A stretch of 64,000 nt of DNA from Ciona savignyi (lineage: Eukaryota > Chordata > Ascidiacea > Phlebobranchia > Cionidae): contig CH002044.1 of the NCBI GenBank assembly GCA_000149265.1, positions 1,807,042 through 1,871,041 on the forward strand, in the 5' to 3' direction. A model generated the notes under the pieces. It was not told where the DNA came from. It did no database searches and saw nothing but the letters and a program-made list of their open reading frames with translations. This document shows positions 47,701 through 60,000 of this stretch, in pieces. Both the position numbers and the translations under genes were made by a program. Within the stretch, counting starts at the first letter, position 1. Each line of letters starts with the position of its first letter.

Positions 47701-50700
47701 AATTCACATCATTAATACGTACACGAACTACCTTACATTATGTGCCCAATTGCGTCTTAATTCATTTAAAAAATTCTGCCTCACTTCCTGGTCGGGTTAC
47801 CCCGAAATTTGTTTAGTCCACATATGTGTTTGGTGCCCGCCAACGTACAATGGAGTTATCAAAACGAACCACTAGCTTTTTTCGTTGTTGAGTGATGCTA
47901 TCCTATTATTATCTTACATTCAAAGAAACCACATCTTTCCATGTGTTTTCCTTGCCAGTTTTCGGAGATAAACGTGCATAATTTCTTTCCTCACCTGTTA
48001 AATTAAAAATATCTCCCTTAACCATCTTTCAGATAAATTCGCGACTTGTGATCGAGGATGGTTTTTGTTCCGGAAAAACTGCTATCGAATATTCCGATAC
48101 TTGGTAACGAGAAAAGCTCGGGCTTTAAACATTTGCTCATACTTCAAAGGGACTTTGACCGTTCCCAGGTTAGTATCAGGATGTGGAGTGAAAACCGAAC
48201 CAATCTCTGGGTAAACGAATGGGTTCCCGGACAAGGCATTTGGAGGACATTCTTAGAACCCTGTAGGTTAATAAAAGTATCCCAATGTCTTTAACACAAT
48301 AAACACACTGAAATAGATCCCAAACTCGATTAGGATAAACATTGATTTCCAGCATTATAACGTCATTCGTTGTTACACCCACGGGACTAAAGACGACAAA
48401 AAAATTTATCATCATGGGTTGTCGTGGCGGTACTGATTTTAAAACCCACCTAATGAAGATACATATATAAGCAATAGTCGTAGCCGATAGATTTTCATTT
48501 TTATCCCCCTTGAAAGACGCGTTATCATTAAGGTAATCGTCATTTAACCTTTCGTCCACGAAGGGGTTACCGGGCCCTTCCAGTATGTTATGTATGATTA
48601 ATACATGGCCTAATTTTAGAAGAAACCATTAATCCACTGAGTTTAAACATGCCGTTAAGTACCTAACACACAACCTACTAGCAAACGATTAGTTCTGACC
48701 TATTACTCTTTGTTTGAAAATCAATGCGCTAACCAACCTTATTTATTTGGCTGGACGTTTAAAAAGTACACTTGGCCAAGAATATAACCTACCTGCAACC
48801 AGTGACTAGTTTAAATACCACCACTATTTGGCAATAAACCCATAAAAATAGCAAGTTTTATAATATTCACGTTACAGTTTATATATAGTTCAACACCACC
48901 GTTTATTTGTTATAGGACAAAGAAGGAGCACTCCTTCCTAAGAAAATTTATAACGCACTTTGATGAGGGTGGAGAGTATTGGTTGGGAATGCAAGCGAGA
49001 GAGAGGGGAGCAAGGTTTTATGACATCGACGGGACAGCACTTCGGTTCCGTAAATGGGCTCGGCGGCAAACAACCTTGTGAGTTCCGAAATATATCACGA
49101 GTGATGATTTACAATTTATACCAATGACGAATCATTACAATGTCGTTTTCAGCAGAAACTCTCCCAAATCTGCGCTGAGCGCGAGGTAATCTGACGATTA
49201 CCTGCGTTATGACGACCCATACGTTTTTTTATTAGGTACATAAAACACAAATATATCCTATCCAACGCAAATCCAGATATTTTAAATATTTCTGTAAATT
49301 TGGAGTTAGACAAATACATTGCATTGTTGCAGTGATTCGGACAAGTGCTCATATTTTGCATCTTCGAAATGGTACAAGACGAACTGCAATTCACAACACA
49401 AAGTTCTTTGCGCTAAACGTGAGTTGTTTGCACCTCCTTTGCATCCGCATTTTGGTGTTGTGGTGTGCGCCTGGGTGGATTGGTTGTCTAAAGAGTAATC
49501 CACCGGGAGTCCAGAAAGGGAGCAGCCAAAAGTCCCACACTGATCACTAACGGGATAGCGCCTGTAGATCAGTTGGTTGATGGACCGAAACCAGCTACCG
49601 ACTTGTCGCTTATTCGAACAAGTTATGTGGTGGAAGTCCTTTGAAACCAGTAAAAAGGAAAGAACAATAATCAATGTCATTAACACATTGTAATAGCTTC
49701 GGTGGACCTACTATGGGGGCGCAATGATCTGACAATTAGGAGGATAGGATAGGATATTCATGTTTATCCCCGTGAATGGGAAAACCAAGGGGGTTAACAC
49801 ACGGGCAATCGTCAGATCACCTCATTACCAGTGTTATGACATTAAGTTCTTATTTCTTAGAACTATAGGTTTTCCTGTTACTTTCATAATTAATAGTTCT
49901 TGCGAATTTTATTTTTGTAATGAGGAAACCTAAGAAGATTTTGTCTATCTTCTTGGATAAACAGGAATGATAAATATCCTATCCTTGGTTGGTGTAAGGG
50001 CCGGTTCTACACACACGCTAAGTCGTTGACGAGCAGTCGTTTATGGGTCAAAAGCTGTGGCTGAAACATACCCTTGGTGAAACCACACCTGATGGTCAAC
50101 TGTGTGTGGCTTCGTTTTTACCACACGTTTGATTTTTCGCATTCTAACACTTGATCTACATGGGAAAGCAACATAAATCAGGACTATTTTACCGAATTTT
50201 AATAATTTATTGTTTATTTTTAGACGTGTTTTAACGACTGTCGTTTTACCGTTTGTTCCCGTTTTCCATTTTTTTCAATAGTCCAGATTTGTGTTTTCAT
50301 CGTGGAAACAAAAAATAAACTAAACCAAATTAAAACATCCATTTACACTAACAACTCTTCTAAAATACTAACCTTTTCGCAGCTGCTCAGACGAGGACGG
50401 TTGCGAACTGTGGACGAATTCAAATCCCTTCAGTTGACGTAAATACCACATGTTATTTAAATATCATGACGTCACTAACTGATGACGAATATTTCAGGAT
50501 ATCATGCGAATAGCAGCGGGGGGTACTGAGAATGAAGGACGAATTGTAAACGGAGTGGAGGCATTAGAAGGGCAGTTTCCTTGGCAGGTGATTATAAAAT
50601 TTTTACAACCATTCTTCGTGGTTTTATACCCAGGCAAGGCACTTCGCTGCTGTTGTTTACACTCCCGGGGTCGCTGGTGGTTAACACTCCCTGTTTTATA

Positions 50701-53417
50701 TAGAATTCTGCTTATTCCGCCATACAAAATCAGGGCTGTTTAAATACAGCGGCCATTGATACAGGTATCTATTCGATATTTTCTTATTTCAGGTGAGTAT
50801 AAGGTTTAGAGAACCCCAATCCGATGCGGATGGAAATGAAATTATCCACAACTGCGGGGGAACCCTGATCGATGAATGTTGGGTGCTCACAGCAGCTCAC
50901 TGCTTCATGGAAAGGTAACTTAAAATGTCACATTTTAATCCTGTACTGCTGTGCGGAGTGGTTTCTGGAATACTTGAACATACGATGCACACGTAAAATA
51001 ATAAAACCTGTGCAACTCTAAATGTCACGCGTAGCAGCTACTACCCCTTGGGTGGCATAAGTAAGATAGCACATATCCGTTACAGAGATACTGAAGCTTT
51101 TGCAATGTGTTTATATAGGCAATATAATAAACTTCTAGTATTTTGTAGGCAATATAATAAACTTCTAGTATTTTGCCACAAAACACACTCTACTAGCTAG
51201 CTGTAGATTTCGATCACCCAACCTCTGATCTGACGATCCTACACCCCTTCCGCTGAACCAATTAGTATATTATAGACCTTACATCAAATTTTATTTTTTT
51301 GCAGTGATGCTACACTGTTTACGGTTCGCGTTGGCGATTTGAACAATCAAGTAAACGACGGAACAGAGCAAGACTTTGACATAGAGCGCCTGATCATACA
51401 CGAAGAATACACACTTTTCCCCTCAGCAAGACACGATTTGGCGCTTCTTAAACTGGCTCGTGTTAATGGAAAATGCGCCAGGTACATGCTGTTGTTTTAC
51501 ATCATAGCAGCCACGGTAATGGTATTTACACAGCTATAGAAAAGAATATTCATGTTTAGCTTAGATCTAGTATGTAATCATGCGGTACTCTTAGATATAT
51601 TGGATGCTCATGGTTAATGGGGAAACGAGGGGAGCGATTTTATACAGATAATCGTTATATTAGCTTGTGTAAGTGAAGCTACTTCTGTGTATCTTATATG
51701 ACTGAAACATTTCTACGGTTTTAATTTAAATTTATTAAACCACCGAATTTAGGCCATATCCACAAAAAAGCAGGTTTTCAATCCTTCAACTTTGAACACG
51801 TGTACTAAAGCGGATTTGTAGTATTCACTACGACAACGCTCTTTCAATACATTTTCAGGTACGGTGATACCATCCAACCTGCCTGTTTGCCAGACGAAAG
51901 ATTTCCAATCAAATCGCAGGGGGAGCTTTGCCAAGTGAGCGGATGGGGAGTGACCAACACCTCCCTGGGACAGAGTTGTAAGTCATGCCAAACCTACACA
52001 ATGAAAAATAAATGAAAACAAACAGCAACATACAAAACGGAGCAGTGTTGCCCAATAAGATTTAAAATAAGAATTATTGACCTAATTAATAAAGGCCAAT
52101 GTTTTAACTTTAAAAGACAAGAATCGAAATTTTAATATTAATGGTTCTGAAATAACCGATGGTGGTCGACCTTTTGTAATATAAAAATAACCCAATGTCC
52201 TTTTTAATGTTTGACTGATCAATATTAATTTTTATGTTTATATTGATAGGGATGGGTTCATCGCCGGAGATAAAAAATATAAGCTTTGAGGGCTTTTTAA
52301 TCCAAGTCCTATGTTATTCATCAAATATTTTAACAGCCGCTGCAGCCAATCTTATGTGGGTGACACTACCTACTAAGAGTAACAAGTACTGCAAGTCAAG
52401 ATACAACAGAAAGCACGAACTGTTTATTGATGACATCATGATTTGCGCAGGGCTAAGGGTGAGTTATTTCACAAATACGAACTCTAGAATTTCCGCACAG
52501 AGGTGATACCTGTATGCTGGAATAAGACTAATTTTTTTTAGGGTTGATACGGTAAACCGACGGTGGGCGCGACGTGATCTGACGATTGCTTATGTGTTAA
52601 CGCTCATTGAGTTTTCCTATTCACGCGAATAACCTATCGTATTCTGGTGTTCATTTTTTCCTCATTTCGTTACGCCGTAAAATTTCAGACTGGCGGCCAA
52701 GACGCGTGCACAGGGGATTCGGGTGGACCTTACGTGTGTAGGAACGATGAGGGGAAATATGCTCTGGTTGGAATCGTTAGTTTCGGTAAGACAGAAAACA
52801 AGATTTATTCTTTAATTTTCCAAAGCAATTCTGCCTAGAACATACCTATAACAATATTGGTGTCGAATACCAAATCTCCTAACCACTGAGTGCCTTGCCC
52901 AATGTCACCATCGATTAGGATGGGGTAGCATAGGATAAGATATTCCTGTTTATTCTCGTGAATGGAAAAACGTGAGGAAAATTGTAAAGCGTTAATGAAA
53001 AAATGTAAGGGACGTTCCTTCGCTTTTAGTAAAACCTCTTTATTCGCTGGGTTTAGGCAATTTCTGATAAAAGTAAAAGGCGACACACAGGCCCACCAAG
53101 CTACTGGATAGAAAAATATTACGGTTTTGTTTCTTAAAACTACCCTATTTTAAGGTCACAAATAATACCTTTCATAAAAGTGTAAAAAATACACGATAGC
53201 ACGCCACCTTATAATGCAAACGAAAAAAGTGAAGGCGCGGTCGTGAAACCTATGCTTGTATTGATTTTACGAGTAATACCACTTACTAATTCCAATGTTC
53301 CCAGGCATTGGTTGCGCAAGAGCAAGGTATCCAGGTGTTTACACCAACGTTCATCATTTCCTTCCATGGATCACCACGAAAATAGCCGCCAACGGGGGTG
53401 GGAACGTTTTGACGTAG
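44745..53417 (+). CDS. Secreted C-type lectin-trypsin fusion protease
   Basis: Seventeen exons: 44745-44817, 45505-45618, 45972-46098, 46377-46653, 47086-47257, 47589-47690, 48033-48168, 48916-49077, 49333-49418, 50383-50438, 50498-50587, 50793-50914, 51305-51481, 51859-51977, 52337-52458, 52689-52785 and 53305-53417. Total 2145 nt, 714 residues. A signal peptide (VLILVFTLFTAAAKG) precedes about 265 residues with no recognised domain, ending in a furin-like basic run (ARHRRRKNR). A C-type lectin domain spans about 293-416 (CDRGWFLFRKNCY, EYWLGM, DKCSYFASSKWY). Its usual EPN/QPD and WND calcium-sugar motifs are absent. The trypsin domain starts R|IVNGVEALEGQFPWQ at about 451, with His about 501 (TAAHC), Asp about 550 (HDLALLKL) and Ser about 656 (DACTGDSGGP). 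The DAC Asp predicts cleavage after Arg/Lys. Exon 2 is phase 1-1 and could be skipped without a frameshift. Limulus factor C is a known lectin-protease parallel. Confidence 0.9.
46880..46962. repeat. AT-rich microsatellite in lectin-protease intron
   Basis: Interrupted repeats of TATAGATATACATGA and TATATATAG. Simple sequence, no further function seen. Confidence 0.8.
49739..49830 (-). mobile_element. SINE 3' end fragment in lectin-protease intron
   Basis: GGATAGGATAGGATATTCAT tail, CCCGTGAATGGGAAAACC and CAATCGTCAGATCACCTC blocks; truncated before the body. It lies between the last lectin exon and the activation-peptide exon. Confidence 0.8.
51116..51175. repeat. Tandem duplication of a 30-bp unit
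   Basis: TAGGCAATATAATAAACTTC plus ten more bases occurs twice in a row (51116-51145, 51146-51175), identically, in a protease intron. Confidence 0.85.
52548..52640 (+). mobile_element. SINE 3' fragment in lectin-protease intron
   Basis: CGACGGTGGGCGCGACGTGA, TCTGACGATTGC, then a TATTCACGCGAATAACC block, just before the exon with the catalytic Ser. A minus-strand remnant lies at about 52915-52980. Confidence 0.7.
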
Positions 53418-54325
53418 ACGCTTCCTTGGTTTATCTTTGTGCTGTTTTGCATTTCGTGTAATTTATATATAAACCTATTCGTCCGTGTTTTTTTTTGTAT
53501 ATAGTAGTTATGTGATTAAAATTGACGATTTTTTAGCCTGTTAGACTTAAGCAGACTTAAGTAAAAATGTCTAACATGCAGTAGGAAGATACGTTCACCC
53601 TGTTACATTCGTCCATATCAGAAATGGATACAAATTGTCTATTGTATAGCAAAATGTTTTACAGTAATTTTTTTTAATTTGTCAAGTTAAAAAGTATTCC
53701 GATTTATTATTTAACCGATTTTGTTATTTTGTGATATCATTTCTTTAAAATGCTCTTGAACCCAAATCGAAATATTAATTCCTTTATTCATAAAATTATT
53801 TAACTATTAATCAGCGCTTATTACACTACACTTCCCATAACCAATTACCGTTTTAATAATATAAAACCACACGTAAGACTGTCGTTTTGCCGTTTTTCCA
53901 ACGTTTTCATTAAGTTAAACAATGTGCCATTTTTTTAAAAGCCGTCGATTTAATGACCAAAAACGAAATAAACTAGACAGTGTCGGTGAAGTGTTAGTAC
54001 TAATTGGCAGAATACACCATTGATTTCTTTAGGCTGAAACGTTCAGGTCCCCTAGATCTCTAATCGCACCGGCTGTATTTTATAGCCTACATTGTCTATA
54101 TCTATTTTTGCAAGCAGAAACTAATTGGTCCGTGAGTTACTAATCGAAACGTGATTTCAAAAAGATGCGGTTGCCTCATACTTACCCAGAACCGTTTTCA
54201 GCAAAAAAACATACAAAAAATGTTAGCACAATGGCCCAATCCAAATTTTGTGCATTTTTAGTGTCTATTATTCTTTTTCAGCCGATATTTTAGGACTGCT
54301 GAGGATTATGCACTTCAAATTAAAG
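53418..54325. other. Intergenic, no feature seen
   Basis: AT-rich downstream region of the lectin-protease gene; its 3' UTR should lie at the left edge. No open frame or repeat is recognised. Confidence 0.4.
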
Positions 54326-54532
54326 GCACTTAACGGACATTGCCCAAAGCCAGTGGATTAATGGGTTCTACCAAATTGAAGGAACGTGTGAATAATACAC
54401 GCCACACTGCAATAACTCCGATAACCCGACGGTGGGCGCGAGAGAATGTGAAGATTGCCCGTGTGTTAGTCTACTTGATTTTCTTATTCACGAAGCTAAA
54501 CATAATTATCTTATCCTTTCCTATCCTATTCC
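54326..54532 (+). mobile_element. SINE lacking the tRNA-like head
   Basis: AAGGCACTTAACGGACATTG, CCAAATTGAAGGAACGTGTG, GACGGTGGGCGCGAG and a degenerate ATCCTTTCCTATCCTATTCC tail. Confidence 0.8.
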
Positions 54533-54909
54533 TTTTTTGGTCTTTAAAAATGTGTTTTGTTATATGCAAACCGAAATAATAACAACACAATAAACAAATA
54601 TAAAAAAGTTAGGTGCAGTAATCTTCATGGGTTACATGTTATCTATTGTGGGTTAGAGTGACTACTATAAACGGTGTTGTAAAATTGTGTAACTTAAAAT
54701 AAAAAAAAACGACTTCACGTTAGAAATTTTAAATTTGTATTTTAGCGACTCGGGTTAAAATGTACAGCTGATTTTCTTGTTCTATGATTTTGCATTTTTA
54801 CTATCAAGCACGTGACAAATCAACCGTGGTGTTGCGGAAATGCGTTGTGCGGTTGTGGAGGTACTTTCCATATTAATTATAACACAGTGAACACACCTTA
54901 CTAATTAAA
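54533..54909. other. Short intergenic/promoter region, no feature seen
   Basis: About 375 bp of AT-rich sequence before the ATG at 54910. No TATA-like or other motif stands out. Confidence 0.35.
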
Positions 54910-56726
54910 ATGGAGGAGGAAGAAGATGCTTTACTCAGCTACACTTTCCCAGAAACTACTTCTTCCCTATTTTTGGAAGAGAAATTAAGAAAGGTTTATT
55001 ATGTTTATGTCGTGTATAACTATTTTTTTATTGCTGTTAGTAGATTTTACCGCCGAGTTTTTATATGGTGTTTTTCGTCTAGCAGAATATGTTACTTTTA
55101 AACAGATTTAGAAAAAAATAATGACAGAGCCAGCTTGCTAAAAGTTGTTAAATAATAAATGCTGAAACACGTAATGTTTTATGCCTGATAAAAGGGCACA
55201 ATAGCCATAAAGGAAAACTGTACACTAATTTAAAGGTTATATGCTGGTAGTGTCAAAACTCAGCTTAGTTTTTGGTTTGGGATTGTGTTGTGACCAGATC
55301 AACCAAGTGGAGATTTAGGCGTTGAGATATTAGTGTTAGGTTAGACTTCCAGTATAACATTGCAAAATAAAATTGCATGCAAACATGGCATATTGGCAGG
55401 AAAGTAAGCTAAACGGGGGAAGGAGAAAAACTACACTATAATAAAGTTTAGGGTTACTTTTGTGGTTGAATTTAGTGTTTGGGTCAAGGTTAGTTTGTCT
55501 ACTCTTATTGAGTTGTTTTCCTCTTTGTGTTGCCCATACACCTTCACATGTAGTCTGTCCAGTTGAGTCATTCATAGAGCGTCAGATGTCAACCAAATGA
55601 TTCAAACCCGTTAGCAGCTAGTCACATGTATCTTTGGCAAGGATTAAACAATTATATCTCTACCATTTAGTCCGATGGGTTAATCTGGTGTTTCAGTTGT
55701 GTCCTTGGTCAAGGCACTAAGACATTGCCTGAACCCAGCGGATTAATGGGTTCTACTAAATTATAGGAATGTGTGAATCAATATACAACACAATGCAATC
55801 CTATATACAAAAACGAGATAATCTATCAATTAGCCAAGTTATAATGCCCCATTTTTCCACCCCCAAGTTAAACAAAGTCGCATATTCTACCCGTATGTAC
55901 TTGTCGCCACAAACCATAGAAGTTGTTCCAAAAAACACCTCCCAATGTGATGTGTACCTGTCCATGTTGTTAAATTATGCAGGCATTTTATGATATTTGC
56001 CTTTTCTAAGTAGACTATAATTTACCAGAAATTTTGGTCTGTTTGAATTTTATGAAAACACACAACAACACCATTTCAATTTCGACTGGAAATATGTTCT
56101 ACTACGATAATTAGTCTTTTAAATTCATTGTCCTAGTTTATCAAATAATCATCACCTGTTTTTAGCATGGAATTGATGCTGAAACTTTGGATAAAATCCG
56201 CAATTCACAATCTCAGTTGGTGCAGCATTTCTTCTTAAACTGTGCTTCGTTACCACGGCGACAACCTCGTGACAATCGTCGAGGAAATACAACGAAAAAA
56301 CGTCACAAAAAGGAAGAAAAATTTATGAACCTAACTACTTTTCAATCTGAGAAAGTAGACACCCCTGAACATTCATGCCAATTAAGTAGTGGCATGTCTG
56401 AAATGGATAAACTAAAAAGGCGGTCACAATTAGCGAAACAATCAGTTTCCGGTACGATTAAGAACAGTGTGAAGGAAAAATTGCAAAACATTCCGAATTG
56501 TAACAAGGAATCCCGCCTTTCTAATACACCTGAATTGAATGAAAATTGTCCAAATATAATTCTAAAGAAAGTTACAACATGTTCATCTGGCCAAAGCAAT
56601 ACGTCTGCCACTTCAGGAACCAATGTTCCCATTGCCACTGTGAAGAAAACTGGTAGAATCAAATTAAAACGCACCAATTGCATATCCCCAGCTTTAAAAG
56701 CTTGTAAAATAATGAAAACCTCTTGA
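54910..56726 (+). CDS. Basic, Ser/Thr-rich protein of unknown function
   Basis: Two exons, 54910-54993 and 56166-56726, joined in phase 0 (ATTAAGAAAG|GT and TGTTTTTAG|), giving 214 residues. The ATG at 54910 has a good context (AAAATGG). The N-terminus is acidic (MEEEEDALLSYTFPETTSSL), followed by a short helix (LEEKLRKHGIDAETLDKI). After residue 60 it is Lys/Arg/Asn/Ser-rich and probably disordered, with possible nuclear-localisation clusters (TTKKRHKKEEK, DKLKRRS) and a basic C-terminus (GRIKLKRTNC). There is no signal peptide or membrane span. I do not recognise the family; a chromatin- or nucleus-associated protein would fit the composition, but that is only inference. The long intron holds a SINE fragment. 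Confidence 0.68.
55668..55800 (+). mobile_element. SINE fragment in intron of the basic-protein gene
   Basis: CAGTTGTGTCCTTGGTCAAG, TGCCTGAACCCAGCGGATTA and TACAACACAATGCAAT blocks. Head eroded, tail absent. Confidence 0.7.
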
Positions 56727-57031
56727 TACACACATTTTTTTACATTTCCTGTCTTAGCAATCATGCATTCTGCTGTTTTTTATATTTGTTTTTATTTATT
56801 GGAAGAGTGAAATTTATAAAAACATCGAAGTTTGCATCATGGATGTTGTCAGGATTTATTTCATAGGTTGAAGAAAGCCAAGAATTTGAGATCTTGACAC
56901 AACAATAATGTATAAAACAAATAAGGCAACTAAGACGGGATAAGGCGCTTCGCATATAAAGAAGTTCAGTGCAGTATAAAACATTTGGCAATAGGGGCAA
57001 AACATAAGAAATTTTCCAGCGGCGCAATGTG

Positions 57032-60000
57032 CTATGAGGTATCGGTGTTTAATAAATTTGGTAACGAGCGTGTTAAACCTGCCGACTTATTGTTATTTAA
57101 CCTCAACAAGTTTATAAGTTCAATGCTGGAGCTTGCTGAGGTAGTCGACTCGCAAATTATTTTATTTTCTCGGCTGTTGTTCAGTTCTGCTGCACCTCCA
57201 CTAGTGGGCAGTAGTATGTGTGTTGCATCATCAGTGATGACAAGGGGTAAGGCTGATCGCAGACTGGAAACTTTCTTCTGACAACAATTATTGTTGCTGC
57301 ACATCGGCCCATTTGATGTCAGTAGAGAGACTTTGACAGTTTTGAAGGCCTGTATTTAAAACAAAATGTTTGGTCACTTTTTGAAAAATTCTCCTAATAG
57401 CTTAGAGCGCACTTGGTCATAAACTACATAATTTGCAAGAAGTTACTACACAGAACGTTTTAACATGTTTTTAGGGTAGTTCAAAAAGACAAAAGACATT
57501 TTCGTTTTTAAAGTGAGTAGAGGGGCAATATTGCATTTATAAAGTGAGGTTGCATTAGCGCTGAGCGGTATTTTGTCGCTGCACAGAACAAGGGTATATT
57601 TAAAAAACGCAAAATAATAACAGCTTGACACCAATCAGCAGATGACAGATTCCTGATTACCTTAAACTCATACGCGAACAAACTCAGACAGACGAGCAGG
57701 CAAAATGTCAGCAGCCACTCTGTCAGCGAACCCATCAGGTCAACCACTTTAACATATGCCGGTATGAGGCTTAGAAGTTCTTGACAAGAACCATTAGCTG
57801 TGGTTAGCGATATGTTCCTGATGTATTCCTGGGAAATAAAAGGTGGTTTGGTATAGGCTGGATATATGTTTAGGCCTCAACATTTCATGAAATTTGCATT
57901 ATGGGCATTTGTGGTTTAAGTCAGTTCAAATGTGGTTTTTATTAATTTTTATATTAGGCTGGCCGCTGGGTTAGGAATCTAAACCTTGTTATTTAAATTA
58001 GACCAGTTGAAGATTTCGCCGAATAAATGGCTTGTAGAACATGTTGTAGTTTCTTGGTTGAATTCGATAATTCACCAGCGACCATGGTTATGATAATAAT
58101 TTTTTGTCTTATTAGTTCTACATTTCTTCAGTATAGTCTACAAATCATACCCTGGTATTTATTAGACAGAAGTATGAATAAACAATCCATGTTTATCCTT
58201 GTGGGTGGTAAAAATGCACTGCATAACAAAGGCAAATGTCAGAATTCAACATGCCCGAATGCCGGATCCCTTTTGTTGAACTTGTAACTTGATACCACCA
58301 CAACTATAACGTGCCATATTTTCACCAAAATGCCTAATGTATGACCCAAAAAAAAACTTAAAAATTAAATATTACATTTCAAATTGAGTAAAGCACCATT
58401 ACGAAACAGACCGTCTTACAATTAAACGTACAATACTGTGCAAACAAAGCCTATACACATGTGTGGCACAATGGTTACTGGTCAGATATTTATTTCAATG
58501 AATAAAGGTATACATACCGAAGTTCCCAGTCCATGCGTCCCCTTTTTGTATATGCCAATGCAGGACACTGGTGGAAAGAAAGTAAGGTTGATAAAATATC
58601 ATTGACAATCTTTTAAAGGAAAAAACATGGTGTTGGCGCATTTTGGAAAGTGACTCCTAAAGAATTGAATTCGGCCATGTAGTAGTATGGTAAAATATAA
58701 TCCTAACAAAGAGAAAATAGTAACAGGAAAGGTTTCAGATGCTCTCTCTGCCCAGGTCAATAAAGTGCGCGGTGCATAAACTAATCACTCAATAAGCATT
58801 GCTCTAATGCAATAGTTTAAATTGGGTCAATATAACTTCCTATGCACTTACAGCAAACAAGCGCCAGTACCATGGCAGCAGCTGCAGTGAACCGTGCAAC
58901 CATGACGCAAGTTGCATAGCGCATTGGTGGCTCCGCGGTACGAAATGCACGTCGGCTCAACACGCTTGTCGCAACGCCATACATTGTGCCGACGATAAAT
59001 GCCAAACCAGCGCCGGAGTAATGCGGCACTTTCGCCTTGGAAACCTAATAAAAAGAGAAATTAGTTGGTAAAGTATTTATAATCAAAGAAGTCTAATTTC
59101 CGGAATATTAAAAATAATTGTTCTAACTTTTACCCAGTTTCTATTTACTTTTTATTATATGATTAAATAACAGCAGTGAATACATGGTGAACACACGCTT
59201 GACAGCATAATGCACCATAAACAATGGAATTACAAGACGCTTTTAGGAAACAGTTCCACTACAGCTTACTCAGGCTTTTAACGGCTTACAATGGGGTTGA
59301 AAGTATGTACCGGTATGTTAGTTTAGCAGCAATAGCAACATGATGAACTAAAAGCAACATCACTTGACCAAGTCCACTAGTTTTTTTTTATAATTAGTGG
59401 CTAGGTTTAATACACAACCTTTAGGCTACCTGTAGACATTCATTAAGTACTTCTAAACATGACATGAGATAATAAGAGCAATATAGCAGCGACTGCACTT
59501 TTAAAGTATTGACATTGAATTTGATTTAAGGCCCTTGCTTTATTTACTTTCAGCATACTCAAACATTCTGTCATGTGTAAAACCACCAGGGAAATATTAT
59601 TTATTTTAAACTCACCTGAAAGTTTCCAACCAAAATAACCCCGAAACAACTCAGCAATCCAAATACCACAGCGACCTGGTTTAAAGTGCCCCGTTGGCCC
59701 ATGTGACGGTAATATCTCCACGCAAGGAAAACAATGGTCATGCCTGTAAATACAAATTCACCCCAGCATGACACATTGTAAAGATATTCACATGCTGGTA
59801 TTAGTTAAACATACTATAGACAGAATCTAAATCCATGATTTGAATCAGATTGAATTTGATTCTAAATCTTAAAATTCATTTGCTGAGTACTGGGAAAAAA
59901 AGTTGGATTTGAAATAAAATTTATGGTAACTCTTATTCTAACCCAGAATAAAAATTGTCATCATCTATAAGCAAAGTGCAAGAAAGGTATTTTTATAGAA

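Noticed and set aside
58027-58287. 86-codon plus-strand frame with hydrophobic centre
   Set aside because: Lies in a DRAM-like gene intron on the opposite strand, with no family match and no splice partners.
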